Origin: an uncultured Cytophagales bacterium
Lineage (GTDB): Bacteria; Bacteroidota; Bacteroidia; Cytophagales; Cyclobacteriaceae
Assembly (NCBI GenBank): GCA_913057175.1
Contig: CAJXNP010000001.1
Span: 124,001-188,000 of the forward strand
Direction: 5' to 3'
Length of the DNA: 64,000 bases
Shown here: positions 56,147-64,000 of the stretch, piece by piece
How positions within the stretch are numbered: the stretch's first letter is position 1
How the letters are laid out: the number at the start of each line of letters is the position of its first letter
Notes under the pieces: model-generated
The model's input: the letters and a program-made list of their open reading frames with translations, nothing else
Database searches by the model: none
Told to the model about the DNA's origin: nothing
Program-made: the position numbers and the translations under genes

Positions 56147-59100
56147 ATGAGCATACGCACCCAAATACTGTTATTGGCCTGTGGCCTGGGACTCTTAACT
56201 GCCTGTGGAAAAAGAAATAGCGGCCTCTTTACCAAACTTGGTAAAGAGGAAACCAACATATCCTTCATCAACGAGATCATAGAAACCAGGGATATAAACG
56301 TGATGCAGTATGAATATACCTACAATGGTGGCGGGGTTGGAATCGGGGATTTCAATGGAGACACCCTGCCCGACATTTATTTTACCGGAAACCTGGTCGA
56401 CAACAAGCTTTATTTAAATATAAGTGATTTGCAATTTGAAGATATAACTTCCGTTGCAGGTGTTGCCGGAAAAGATGCCTGGACCTCAGGGGTAAGTGTT
56501 GCTGATGTAAATGCAGACGGATTGTTAGATCTATATGTGTGCTACTCAGGCATTGGCAATAATGAAAGCCGTGCCAACCAGCTCTTCATCAACCAGGGAA
56601 ATGATGAAAATGGAATTCCGGTTTTTAAAGACGAGGCAAAAGAATATGGTCTTGATGCTCCGGGTTCGTATTCTTCACATGCTGCCTTTTTTGACTATGA
56701 CAGGGACGGAGACCTCGATCTTTTTCTACTTAATCATGCAACGACCTTTTATTCTCCATTCATCAATACCGAAAAATTAAGAAACTCCCGCCACCCCTAT
56801 TTCGGCAACCGCCTTTACAGAAATAATACACTACATTTACTTCCTCATAATGAAACGGACACTACTTTAATTCCCCCCTTGAGGGGGGCAAGGGGGGTGT
56901 CCTCCCCCAGCGTGTTCACCGATGTCAGCGATGAAGCGGGTATTCACGGAAGCGGACTGAACTTCGGCCTTGGCGTTGTAATAAGTGACTTCAATACAGA
57001 TGGATTTCCGGATATATACGTTTCCAACGATTACGAAGAGCAGGATTTTCTCTACATCAACCAGGGAAACGGCACCTTTCGCGAAAGCTCGCATCAGTCC
57101 CTGGGTCATCTTTCCAAATCTTCTATGGGCACCGATGCTGCCGATTTAAACAACGACGGCTGGGTAGATATTGTCTCACTCGACATGTTGCCTGAAGATA
57201 ACTTTCGGCAAAAAGTATTGAAAGGACCTCATGACTTTGATCGCCATCAAATGGCCATGGATAGTGGTTTTCATTACCAGCAGATGCGAAACATGCTTCA
57301 TTATAACAGGGGTATAAACGAACAGTCAACCCCGGTTTTTAGTGAGATCGGACAGTTTTCAGGCATTTACGCCACCGACTGGAGCTGGGCGGTTTTAATG
57401 GCCGATTATGACAATGATGGCCGAAAGGATATTTTTATCACCAATGGCTACCTGAAAGACTTCACCAATATGGATTTTGTGAAGACCCATATGGTTGAAG
57501 CGATCAAACTGGCGCGTTCCAGGGGAAAAAACCTGTTCAGCGATGAAGGTAAAAAGGAATACAAGGATCTGATTTTTGAACTTGCGGAAAAAATCCCCTC
57601 CACCAAATTGCCAAATTATGCCTTCAGGAATACAGGCAATTTCCATTTTGATGATGTAAGCTCCACCTGGGGACTGGATGATCCAAACGTTTCAACAGGC
57701 GCAGCTTACGCAGACCTTGATCTGGATGGTGACCTGGACCTGGTCGTAGCACTTACCAATGAACCGCCGGCTGTTTATCAGAATAGAACAGAAGAAAACC
57801 CTGCCAACAACTTTTTGAAAATTCATCTACATGGATCTGGTGAAAACACTTACGCCATTGGTGCTAGGGTTGTATTGGAGACCGATTCATCCATTCAGGT
57901 GATAGAAAATTATCCATCCAGGGGATACCAGTCGTCTGTCGACCCAATCCTGCATTTCGGGCTGGGACAAACATCCCCGACATCTTTAAAAATCACCTGG
58001 CCGGATGGAACTGTTTCACAGGTTGATCATCCGAAATCCGGTAAACTCCTTCACTTCTATCAAAAAGATGCCACTTTGCCCGAGAATGAAATCAAAACAG
58101 AGGGGCATTCGCAGGCTTTTTTCACAGATATTTCAAGAGGCAATAGCATTCGGTATGCACACATGGAGAATGGTTTTTCTGATTTCCTGATCGATCCTCT
58201 GGCATTGAAAGAATACTCCAAATCAGGACCTCAAATGTCAGCTGGCGATTTGAATTCCGATGGATTGGACGATCTGTTCATTGGCGGTGCTTCCGGTCAG
58301 CCGGATGTGTTATTCCTTTCTCAAAAAAGTGGTTCTTTCATGAAAAGTAATCAACCTGCTTTCGAAGAAAACAAAGCCTGTGAAACCACCGGATCTGTAT
58401 TTTTTGACGCAGATGGCGATGGAGACCTGGATATTTATGCCGTCAGTGGTGGAACAGATTTCAGGATTGGCGCCGAAGAACTCCGGGATGTTTTGTACAT
58501 CAATGATGGGAAAGGTCTGTTCGCGAAAGTCAGGGAAGGATCCATGCCGGTTGAGTATTCCAACGGAAGTTGCGTCGCTGCGGGTGACTTTGACAAGGAT
58601 GGCGATGCGGATTTATTCATTGGTGGAAGCAGTATTTCCGGCAATTATCCATTGAACTCACTTGGTGGTATTTTGATCAATGAAAGTGATGCAAATGGTA
58701 TAAAGTTTACTCTGGGAACAGATAGGATAAACGAAGACCTAAGACAGCCGGGAATCCTTAACGATGCAATATGGATGGATATCAATGAAGACAGTTTTCC
58801 GGATTTGGTTTTGGCCGGGGAATGGATTCCGGTTAGGATCTTTATCAATGAAAATGGAAAAAGGCTAGTTGAAAAAACCAGGGAAATGAAACTTGGAAAT
58901 ACACATGGCCTCTGGCAGTGCATCGAAGCTGCAGATATTGATGAAGACGGTGATGTAGATTTCATTGCAGGCAATGTCGGAACAAACCTGCCATTTAAAC
59001 CCTCTGCCGATCATCCCCTCAAATTGTATGCGATCGATTACCTCAATGACGGTAACATAACCCCGGTTTTGTGTAGATATGACCAGGGTAAATATTATCC

Positions 59101-59698
59101 AACGATTTCCTTGGATGAATTGCTAATTGTACTGCCAGATCTGGAAAAGAAATTTCCCAAATACCAGGACTATGCAGTAGCCACAATTGAAAATATTTTC
59201 TCACCTGAAATATTGGCCAGAAGTGAGGTTTACCAGGCAAACATGCTGGAAAGTGTCTATTTGATCAACAACGGAAATGGCTCCTTCGAACTGAAACCAC
59301 TTCCGCAGGAAGCACAATTTTCAACTGTACAGGCAATTATTATCGATGATTTGACAGGAGATAACATCCATGACATTCTATTAACCGGTAATTATTTTCC
59401 ATTCAAAGCCCAATACGGTCCGGTAGATGCCTCAATTGGCACACTCTTAATTGGTTTGGGAAGAGGGGAATTCCGCACTGCTACACAGGCCGAAACAGGT
59501 GTTTGGATTCGCGGTGATATTCGCGATGCCAAACTGCTTCGGACTTCAAACGCTAAACAAATTGTGGTATCAAAAAACAGGGACAATATTCAGGTCCTTA
59601 GGATAAATAATTCAGGTCCTAGGTCTGTCTCTCTGGATCCGAGGTCTGTCCCTCTGGATCCGCGGTCTGTCCCCCGACAGACCGCTCATAAAAGGTAG
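56147..59698 (+). CDS. FG-GAP/VCBS and ASPIC/UnbV-domain lipoprotein (CRTAC1-like)
   Basis: A 1183-residue lipoprotein (lipobox LTAC). It is built of FG-GAP/VCBS-type propeller repeats with calcium-binding Asp motifs (DFNGDTLPDIYF, DYDRDGDLDLFL, DLNNDGWVDIV, DYDNDGRKDIFI, DLDLDGDLDLVV) and has an ASPIC/UnbV domain at ~545-625 (GARVVLETDSS, RGYQSSVDPILHFGLG). Such proteins are often found beside SusCD pairs, with unknown role; glycan or surface binding is supposed. Two oddities: residues ~242-255 (LIPPLRGARGVSSP) are encoded by a GC-rich palindromic repeat inserted in frame, and the last ~27 residues come from 21-bp repeats with the pattern (P)RSV-(S/P)LD. The native C-terminus probably ended near 59605. 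Confidence 0.87.
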   Translation: MSIRTQILLLACGLGLLTACGKRNSGLFTKLGKEETNISFINEIIETRDINVMQYEYTYNGGGVGIGDFNGDTLPDIYFTGNLVDNKLYLNISDLQFEDITSVAGVAGKDAWTSGVSVADVNADGLLDLYVCYSGIGNNESRANQLFINQGNDENGIPVFKDEAKEYGLDAPGSYSSHAAFFDYDRDGDLDLFLLNHATTFYSPFINTEKLRNSRHPYFGNRLYRNNTLHLLPHNETDTTLIPPLRGARGVSSPSVFTDVSDEAGIHGSGLNFGLGVVISDFNTDGFPDIYVSNDYEEQDFLYINQGNGTFRESSHQSLGHLSKSSMGTDAADLNNDGWVDIVSLDMLPEDNFRQKVLKGPHDFDRHQMAMDSGFHYQQMRNMLHYNRGINEQSTPVFSEIGQFSGIYATDWSWAVLMADYDNDGRKDIFITNGYLKDFTNMDFVKTHMVEAIKLARSRGKNLFSDEGKKEYKDLIFELAEKIPSTKLPNYAFRNTGNFHFDDVSSTWGLDDPNVSTGAAYADLDLDGDLDLVVALTNEPPAVYQNRTEENPANNFLKIHLHGSGENTYAIGARVVLETDSSIQVIENYPSRGYQSSVDPILHFGLGQTSPTSLKITWPDGTVSQVDHPKSGKLLHFYQKDATLPENEIKTEGHSQAFFTDISRGNSIRYAHMENGFSDFLIDPLALKEYSKSGPQMSAGDLNSDGLDDLFIGGASGQPDVLFLSQKSGSFMKSNQPAFEENKACETTGSVFFDADGDGDLDIYAVSGGTDFRIGAEELRDVLYINDGKGLFAKVREGSMPVEYSNGSCVAAGDFDKDGDADLFIGGSSISGNYPLNSLGGILINESDANGIKFTLGTDRINEDLRQPGILNDAIWMDINEDSFPDLVLAGEWIPVRIFINENGKRLVEKTREMKLGNTHGLWQCIEAADIDEDGDVDFIAGNVGTNLPFKPSADHPLKLYAIDYLNDGNITPVLCRYDQGKYYPTISLDELLIVLPDLEKKFPKYQDYAVATIENIFSPEILARSEVYQANMLESVYLINNGNGSFELKPLPQEAQFSTVQAIIIDDLTGDNIHDILLTGNYFPFKAQYGPVDASIGTLLIGLGRGEFRTATQAETGVWIRGDIRDAKLLRTSNAKQIVVSKNRDNIQVLRINNSGPRSVSLDPRSVPLDPRSVPRQTAHKR
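56871..56907. repeat. GC-rich palindromic interspersed repeat, copy inside coding sequence
   Basis: TTCCCCCCTTGAGGGGGG followed by CAAGGGGGGTGT and CCTCCCCC; CCCCCC/GGGGGG arms flank TTGA. Related copies lie at 62091-62156 and 62359-62392. It stands in frame inside the UnbV-domain lipoprotein gene. Confidence 0.75.
59621..59684. repeat. 21-bp tandem repeats ending in a palindrome
   Basis: Two copies of AGGTCTGTCYCTCTGGATCCG (59621-59641, 59642-59662) followed by CGGTCTGTC-CCCC-GACAGACCG (59663-59684), a 9-bp perfect hairpin. It encodes the C-terminal tail of the preceding protein. Confidence 0.8.
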
Positions 59699-59792
59699 GA
59701 TAGGAATGAAAAATTTATATTGATGAAAACTAAAATTACATATATGAAACTCATTACCAGGAAAGGTTGGGGAAGAGTTTGTTGTGTTACAT

Positions 59793-59813
59793 GGCTCTGT
59801 CCGGGGACAGACC
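59793..59813. repeat. GGTCTGTCC-type palindrome, second site
   Basis: GGCTCTGTCC followed by GGGGACAGACC: the same hairpin family as at 59663-59684 with one mismatch in the left arm. It lies between two genes, about 60 bases before the chosen start of the GH43 protein. Confidence 0.65.
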
Positions 59814-59871
59814 TTGGAATTGGATGAACCAGACCTTGAAGACAATAGATAAGAATTTAACTAAAAACACC

Positions 59872-62025
59872 ATGAATCATAGAATTACCAAAACCACACC
59901 TGACCCTTTCATTCGCTTATTTTTCACAGGACTGTTTTTCCTGCTTTTTTCCTGCCAGACAAATAATAATGACAATGAAATGGTAGCCTATCTGTTTGCC
60001 TATTTTGTGGGAAATGGGCCCGGACAAGAGCAGGTTCACTATGCCATCAGCACAGATGGATACAATTACCGCGCACTTAACGGCAACAAGCCAGTGATTG
60101 ATTCCAAAGACATCAGCACTTCAGGAGGTGTAAGGGATCCACATATTCTTCGTGGGGAAGATGGTAATTTTTACATGGTGCTGACCGATCTCTACGTACC
60201 CGAAATGGGCTGGGAAAATACGGCGATGGTTTTGTTGAAATCACCGGATTTGATCAATTGGAAACATACCGTAATCGACATCCCTCAAACGTATCCTGAG
60301 AATTTTAGTGATGTAAACCGGGTATGGGCTCCCCAATCCATTTATGATCCTCAGGCAGGTAAATACATGATCTACTGGTCAATGCGTCACAATCAGGATG
60401 CTGATATCATTTATTATGCATACGCCAATGCCGATTTTACAGGGTTGGAAAGTGAGCCAAAACAGCTTCTGTTCAAAGAAGGTGCGTGTATCGATGGAGA
60501 CATAGTCTTTAAAGATGGGAAATATCATCTGTTTTTCAAGAATGAAGATGAAGGAGCCAAAGGTATTTTGAAAGCCGTTTCTGATAAGATCAATGAAGGA
60601 TATGTGGTTGGCGAGGAGTATGTGGACCAAACCGATGACCAGGTAGAAGGATCGGGGACGTTCAAATTGATCAATTCCGATAAATATATTTTGATGTACG
60701 ATGTGTACACCATGGGAAAATACCAGTTTTGCGAATCGACCGATCTGGAGAATTTCGAAGTGATTGATTCTGATATCTCCATGGATTTTCATCCACGTCA
60801 TGGCTCTGTGATTCAAATTACCCAAAAAGAACTGGATGCTCTTTTGGACAAATGGGGACAATTAGGTAACCTGGTCTTAGGCGTAAATGCTCCGAGTATC
60901 AAGCAGAATAATGTAGTTATCGATGATCAAAACAGCTCCATTTACCTGCCATTAAAAACTGGTGCATCGCTTTCAGGATTAAATCTACAGTTCACTTTGT
61001 TCAAAGATGTGGCGATAGACAAATCCGGCCCACACGATTTTTCCGATGACCCGGTCAGTTATACTCTTACATTAGGAGATCAAACCAGGGAAATTCAGAT
61101 TTCAGCTCATATAGACCATAATCCGATACTGGAAGGGTATTATGCCGATCCGGAAATCATTTATTCTGAAAAAGATGAAAAGTATTATTTATATCCTACC
61201 AGCGATGGTTTTCACAACTGGTCGGGTAAATATTTTGAAACATTTTCCTCCAATGACCTGATTAACTGGAAGCCGGAAGGAAAGGTCCTCGACCTCACAT
61301 CCGATGTGTCGTGGGCAGACCGGAATGCCTGGGCGCCTGCAGCGGTGGAGAGAAAAATCAATGGTACGTACAAGTATTTCTATTATTTCACGGCAGCACA
61401 GCAGATTGGCGTGGCTGTTTCCGATAATCCGGCAGGACCATTTGTAGACAGCGGAAAGCCCCTGATCGATTTCAAGCCGGAAGGTATCAATCGTGGACAG
61501 GAAATCGACCCCGACGTGTTCATTGATCCCGTTTCGGGCAAACCCTATTTGTACTGGGGAAATGGCTATATGGCTGTCGCCGAATTGAATGACGATATGG
61601 TTTCCATCAAAAAGGAGACTTTAAAGGTGTTGACGCCTGATGAAACCTACCGCGAAGGAACGGACATATTTTACCGGGATGGAAAGTACTATTTCCTTTG
61701 GTCGGAAGATGATACTCGAAGCCCGGACTATCGCGTGAGGTATGCGTTCATGGATTCGCCGACCGGTCCGTTGACCATTCCCGAAGAAAACCTCGTCATT
61801 GCCAGGGATGATGAAAAAGGCATTTTTGGAACGGGCCATAATTCGGTGATCAACAAAAAGGGAACGGATGAATGGTACATTATTTATCACCGGTTTACCC
61901 GGCCAAAAGGCATTGACATGGGCAGATCGGCTGGTTTCCACCGGGAAGTCTGCATCGACAGAATGGAGTTTGGGGATGATGGGAGTATTCAGAAAGTCAC
62001 CCCAACTTTAGAAGGGATTGGTTAA
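59872..62025 (+). CDS. lipoprotein with two GH43 domains
   Basis: I chose ATG at 59872 and not the longer frame from 59767, because it directly precedes a lipoprotein signal (FFTGLFFLLFSCQ) and the upstream part contains a repeat palindrome. The 717-residue protein has two five-bladed GH43 propellers joined by an Ig-like segment (~350-415). Domain 1 (~40-340): RDPHI with Asp89, then IDGDIVFKDG and EGSGTF. Domain 2 (~418-717): ADPEII with Asp426, EIDPDVFID with Asp546, REGTDIF with Glu595, forming the usual Asp/Asp/Glu set. GH43 enzymes remove or cut arabinose or xylose units; here pectic arabinan side chains are the likely target. It begins a run of GH43 genes. Confidence 0.88.
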   Translation: MNHRITKTTPDPFIRLFFTGLFFLLFSCQTNNNDNEMVAYLFAYFVGNGPGQEQVHYAISTDGYNYRALNGNKPVIDSKDISTSGGVRDPHILRGEDGNFYMVLTDLYVPEMGWENTAMVLLKSPDLINWKHTVIDIPQTYPENFSDVNRVWAPQSIYDPQAGKYMIYWSMRHNQDADIIYYAYANADFTGLESEPKQLLFKEGACIDGDIVFKDGKYHLFFKNEDEGAKGILKAVSDKINEGYVVGEEYVDQTDDQVEGSGTFKLINSDKYILMYDVYTMGKYQFCESTDLENFEVIDSDISMDFHPRHGSVIQITQKELDALLDKWGQLGNLVLGVNAPSIKQNNVVIDDQNSSIYLPLKTGASLSGLNLQFTLFKDVAIDKSGPHDFSDDPVSYTLTLGDQTREIQISAHIDHNPILEGYYADPEIIYSEKDEKYYLYPTSDGFHNWSGKYFETFSSNDLINWKPEGKVLDLTSDVSWADRNAWAPAAVERKINGTYKYFYYFTAAQQIGVAVSDNPAGPFVDSGKPLIDFKPEGINRGQEIDPDVFIDPVSGKPYLYWGNGYMAVAELNDDMVSIKKETLKVLTPDETYREGTDIFYRDGKYYFLWSEDDTRSPDYRVRYAFMDSPTGPLTIPEENLVIARDDEKGIFGTGHNSVINKKGTDEWYIIYHRFTRPKGIDMGRSAGFHREVCIDRMEFGDDGSIQKVTPTLEGIG

Positions 62026-62090
62026 TGAAACCTGTTGTTCAAATTAAAAATTTAATGGTATGAAAAAAAAAAACAAAAAATAATTTGTAA

Positions 62091-62156
62091 TACCCCTCCT
62101 TGGAAGGGAAGTCACTCCATGAACATCCCCCTAACCCCCTTCAAAGGGGGAATATT
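62091..62156. repeat. inverted pair of GC-rich palindromic repeats
   Basis: ACCCCTCCTTGGAAGGG at the left and CCCCCTAACCCCCTTCAAAG followed by GGGG at the right, which is the same element in opposite orientation, separated by about 25 bases. The arrangement resembles two REP elements facing each other. Confidence 0.7.
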
Positions 62157-62358
62157 ACAGATCAACTTTTAAAACAATGATTCACTTTAATCTAAACTAG
62201 ATGGTCATATGTACGAAATTTTAATCTGCAAAAAAACTCAAATATTCTCCACCAGCCGTCTGATGAAGGGCATTGCTATTTAGTAAAGGAAATTTAACGA
62301 AAAATTGTAATCATGAAATACCAATTGAAAACTCAGGCGATAGCCATCCTTTTGGAAA

Positions 62359-62392
62359 ATTCCCCTCCTTGGAGGGGTAGGGGTGGGTTCTC
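62359..62392. repeat. GC-rich palindromic interspersed repeat
   Basis: ATTCCCCTCCTTGGAGGGG followed by TAGGGGTGGGTTCTC, the clearest copy of the family; the CCCTCC/GGAGGG arms flank TT. The base TGAACATCC just after it also occurs in the copy at 62091-62156. Confidence 0.75.
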
Positions 62393-62471
62393 AATGAACA
62401 TCCTAAACCGTTGCTTCCTCCTGCAGACAGAACTTCAAAGAAGGAATGCATTCAATCAACACCTATTCGCT

Positions 62472-63476
62472 ATGAGAATTCTCAAAAATCTAATCGTAAC
62501 AACACTATTCATTGTCTTTTCCAGCCCGGTATTTTCCCAGTCGCTTGAATTCGACAATCCCATTGCAGAGCAACGGGCAGACCCCTGGATGTACAAAACA
62601 GATAACGGGACTTACTACCTGATCGCCACCGTGCCGGAATACGACCGAATTGTGTTGCGAAAAGCCGAAAGTATAAATGGCCTGAAGGATGCTGAAGAAA
62701 AGGTGCTTTGGCGCAAACATGAAAAGGGTGTGATGGGGCACCATATCTGGGCTCCGGAGTTACACAGGATAGATGGAATTTGGTATATCTATTTTGCCGC
62801 CGGTGAAGTAGAAAATATATGGAACATCAGAATGTGGGCTTTGTCTAACCCATCGGCAGACCCAATGGAAGGCGAGTGGACAGAGGAGGGGCAGATCAAA
62901 ACCGATATCGAATCTTTCTCATTGGACGCTACAACATTTGAACACAAAGGCAAAAGATACCTGATTTGGGCGCAAAATGTAAGAGGTGGAGAACATGGCA
63001 CGGCATTGGTCTTATCGGAAATGGAGGATGCCACAACCCTGACTGGTCCGGAGGTGGTGCTCACTGAACCGGAGTTTAGCTGGGAAAGGGTAAAATACAA
63101 TGTGAATGAAGGCCCAGCGGTGATCAAAAAAGATAGGAGGATCTTCGTTACCTATTCTACCAGCGCAACAAACCACAACTACTGTATGGGTTTGTTGTGG
63201 ATTGATGAGGAAGCTGATTTGCTGGAATCGGCCAACTGGAATAAGTCTCCCGGTCCGGTCTTTTACACGAATGAAGAATTGGGTCGTTATGGCCCCGGTC
63301 ACAATTCTTTCACAACTGCTGAAGATGGTGAAACTGTCATTATGATTTACCATGCCCGTGATTATAAGGAAATCCAGGGGCATGAGTTGTCCGATCCCAA
63401 CCGCGCCACAAGGGCACGGGTTATCCGTTGGACAGAGAGTGGCTTTCCGGATTTTATGCAAAAAGTGAAAGATTAA
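62472..63476 (+). CDS. GH43 family glycoside hydrolase (probable alpha-L-arabinofuranosidase)
   Basis: A 334-residue exported enzyme. The start is ATG 62472, directly followed by a signal peptide (MRILKNLIVTTLFIVFSSPVFSQ minus the last residues); the longer frame from 62313 adds repeat-derived residues. The five-bladed GH43 fold is shown by RADPWMY with Asp37 (base), FSLDATTFEH with Asp152 (pKa modulator) and NVNEGPAV with Glu213 (acid), and the closing GPGHNSFTTAEDG with the metal-binding His. The pattern resembles exo-acting arabinofuranosidases, but the subfamily cannot be fixed by eye. It is the second GH43 gene in the row. Confidence 0.88.
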   Translation: MRILKNLIVTTLFIVFSSPVFSQSLEFDNPIAEQRADPWMYKTDNGTYYLIATVPEYDRIVLRKAESINGLKDAEEKVLWRKHEKGVMGHHIWAPELHRIDGIWYIYFAAGEVENIWNIRMWALSNPSADPMEGEWTEEGQIKTDIESFSLDATTFEHKGKRYLIWAQNVRGGEHGTALVLSEMEDATTLTGPEVVLTEPEFSWERVKYNVNEGPAVIKKDRRIFVTYSTSATNHNYCMGLLWIDEEADLLESANWNKSPGPVFYTNEELGRYGPGHNSFTTAEDGETVIMIYHARDYKEIQGHELSDPNRATRARVIRWTESGFPDFMQKVKD

Positions 63477-63596
63477 GACTTCGTGGCTTTGTGGCTTTGC
63501 GTCATTTAAAATGATGGCTACAAAAGCATGAACAATTATCAAGTCCATCAGCGCAAATACAATCGAGTTTAATTTAAATCAATTAAAATTCATCTT

Positions 63597-64000
63597 ATGA
63601 GTTATTTAAAAATATTTACAGGTTTAATCCTTACCTTAACCCTCACTCCTGCCCTTTCCCAAAACTGGAAGCCGAAGTTTAAAGAAAATATACCGCTTGA
63701 TTCCATTCGATTAAGCGATCCCTGCATCCTGGCAGATAAAAAAACCTCTACCTATTACATGACGGGTACAGGTGGTTTGTTGTGGAAAAGCAAAGACCTG
63801 AGGAAATGGACAGGCCCTTATGAAGTGGCAAAAACGGATCCCGACTCCTGGATGGGTCCTAACCCCATGATCTGGGCTGCCGAATTGCATCAATACAAGG
63901 ACAAGTACTACTACTTCGCAACCTTCACCAACAGGGATGTGATGATCGATACGGTAAAAGGCAATGTGATAGAACGTCGGGCCAGTCACGTACTGGTCAG
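63597..64000 (+). CDS. GH43-like glycoside hydrolase, 3' end cut by window edge
   Basis: An ATG at 63597 opens a frame that stays open to the window end (134 codons). It begins with a signal peptide (MSYLKIFTGLILTLTLTPALSQ) and a GH43-like first blade: IRLSDPCILAD with probable catalytic base Asp41, YYMTGTGGLLWKSKDLRKW, and WAAELHQYKDKYYYF. It is the third GH43-family gene in a row, 120 bases after the previous stop, and probably has xylosidase- or arabinofuranosidase-type activity. The other catalytic residues lie beyond the window. Confidence 0.85.
   Translation, partial: MSYLKIFTGLILTLTLTPALSQNWKPKFKENIPLDSIRLSDPCILADKKTSTYYMTGTGGLLWKSKDLRKWTGPYEVAKTDPDSWMGPNPMIWAAELHQYKDKYYYFATFTNRDVMIDTVKGNVIERRASHVLV

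Larger units (their letters stand above)
62026..62471. other. intergenic region with palindromic repeats
   Basis: About 445 bases. The frame from 62313 joins the next gene but consists of repeat-derived and spacer sequence, so I treat the region as non-coding. It holds the repeats at 62091-62156 and 62359-62392. Confidence 0.6.

Noticed and set aside
59767-59871. N-terminal extension of the double-GH43 gene
   Set aside because: The extension runs through a repeat palindrome and puts the lipoprotein signal 35 residues inside the protein; ATG 59872 is better.
62313-62471. N-terminal extension of the GH43 gene
   Set aside because: It contains a palindromic repeat and precedes a perfect signal peptide start at 62472, so it is not coding.

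Overview
The window looks like a chromosome segment of a Bacteroidota bacterium, most likely of the Cytophagales type. The signs are SusC/SusD outer-membrane uptake proteins, a FecR anti-sigma factor with an STN-type TonB receptor, a type IX secretion (T9SS) C-terminal domain, lipoprotein-rich secreted enzymes, AT-rich spacers and few strong Shine-Dalgarno sites. Assignment to species is not possible from the sequence alone.

Region 1 (1-1.4 kb) holds the end of an amino-acid permease and a tiny Cys-rich gene. Region 2 (about 2.2-46.3 kb) is a large, visibly AT-rich cell-surface polysaccharide locus of the Wzx/Wzy type. It has the priming sugar-phosphate transferase (2195), a Wzc-like co-polymerase/tyrosine kinase (3751), an SGNH hydrolase, a giant 2316-residue T9SS protein (sugar-dehydrogenase-like propeller, PKD, discoidin and Ig-like repeats), a GT4 enzyme, two tandem PL1-type lyase lipoproteins, a ten-gene minus-strand operon (31231 down to 21300) and a plus-strand run from flippase and polymerase through glycosyltransferases and decorating enzymes (31946-44978), ending with an FkbM methyltransferase. 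Sulfotransferase, deacetylase, pyruvyl transferase, acyltransferase and methyltransferase genes predict a decorated acidic polymer.

Region 3 (46.4 kb to the end) has higher GC and is a pectin (rhamnogalacturonan I/arabinan) utilisation locus: CE12-type acetylesterase, PL11 rhamnogalacturonan lyase, FecR, SusC, SusD, an FG-GAP/ASPIC-UnbV lipoprotein, and three GH43-family proteins (one with two GH43 domains, one cut by the window edge). Together these would deacetylate and cleave the backbone, import oligosaccharides, and remove arabinose/xylose side chains.

The most notable observations are: (i) an in-frame chimeric gene (30689-31231) joining the first ~70 residues of a WbpE/WlbC-type aminotransferase to the last ~110 residues of a WbpD/WlbB-type acetyltransferase, apparently a deletion that breaks a diacetamido-uronate pathway; (ii) a 425-bp perfect direct repeat at 510-bp offset inside the giant T9SS gene; (iii) GC-rich palindromic repeats inserted in frame into, or at the ends of, coding genes in the pectin locus; (iv) a 14-nt motif at identical distance upstream of both PL1 lyases; (v) a beta-propeller without signal peptide inside the polysaccharide operon. 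I found no CRISPR array, tRNA, rRNA, prophage or transposase.
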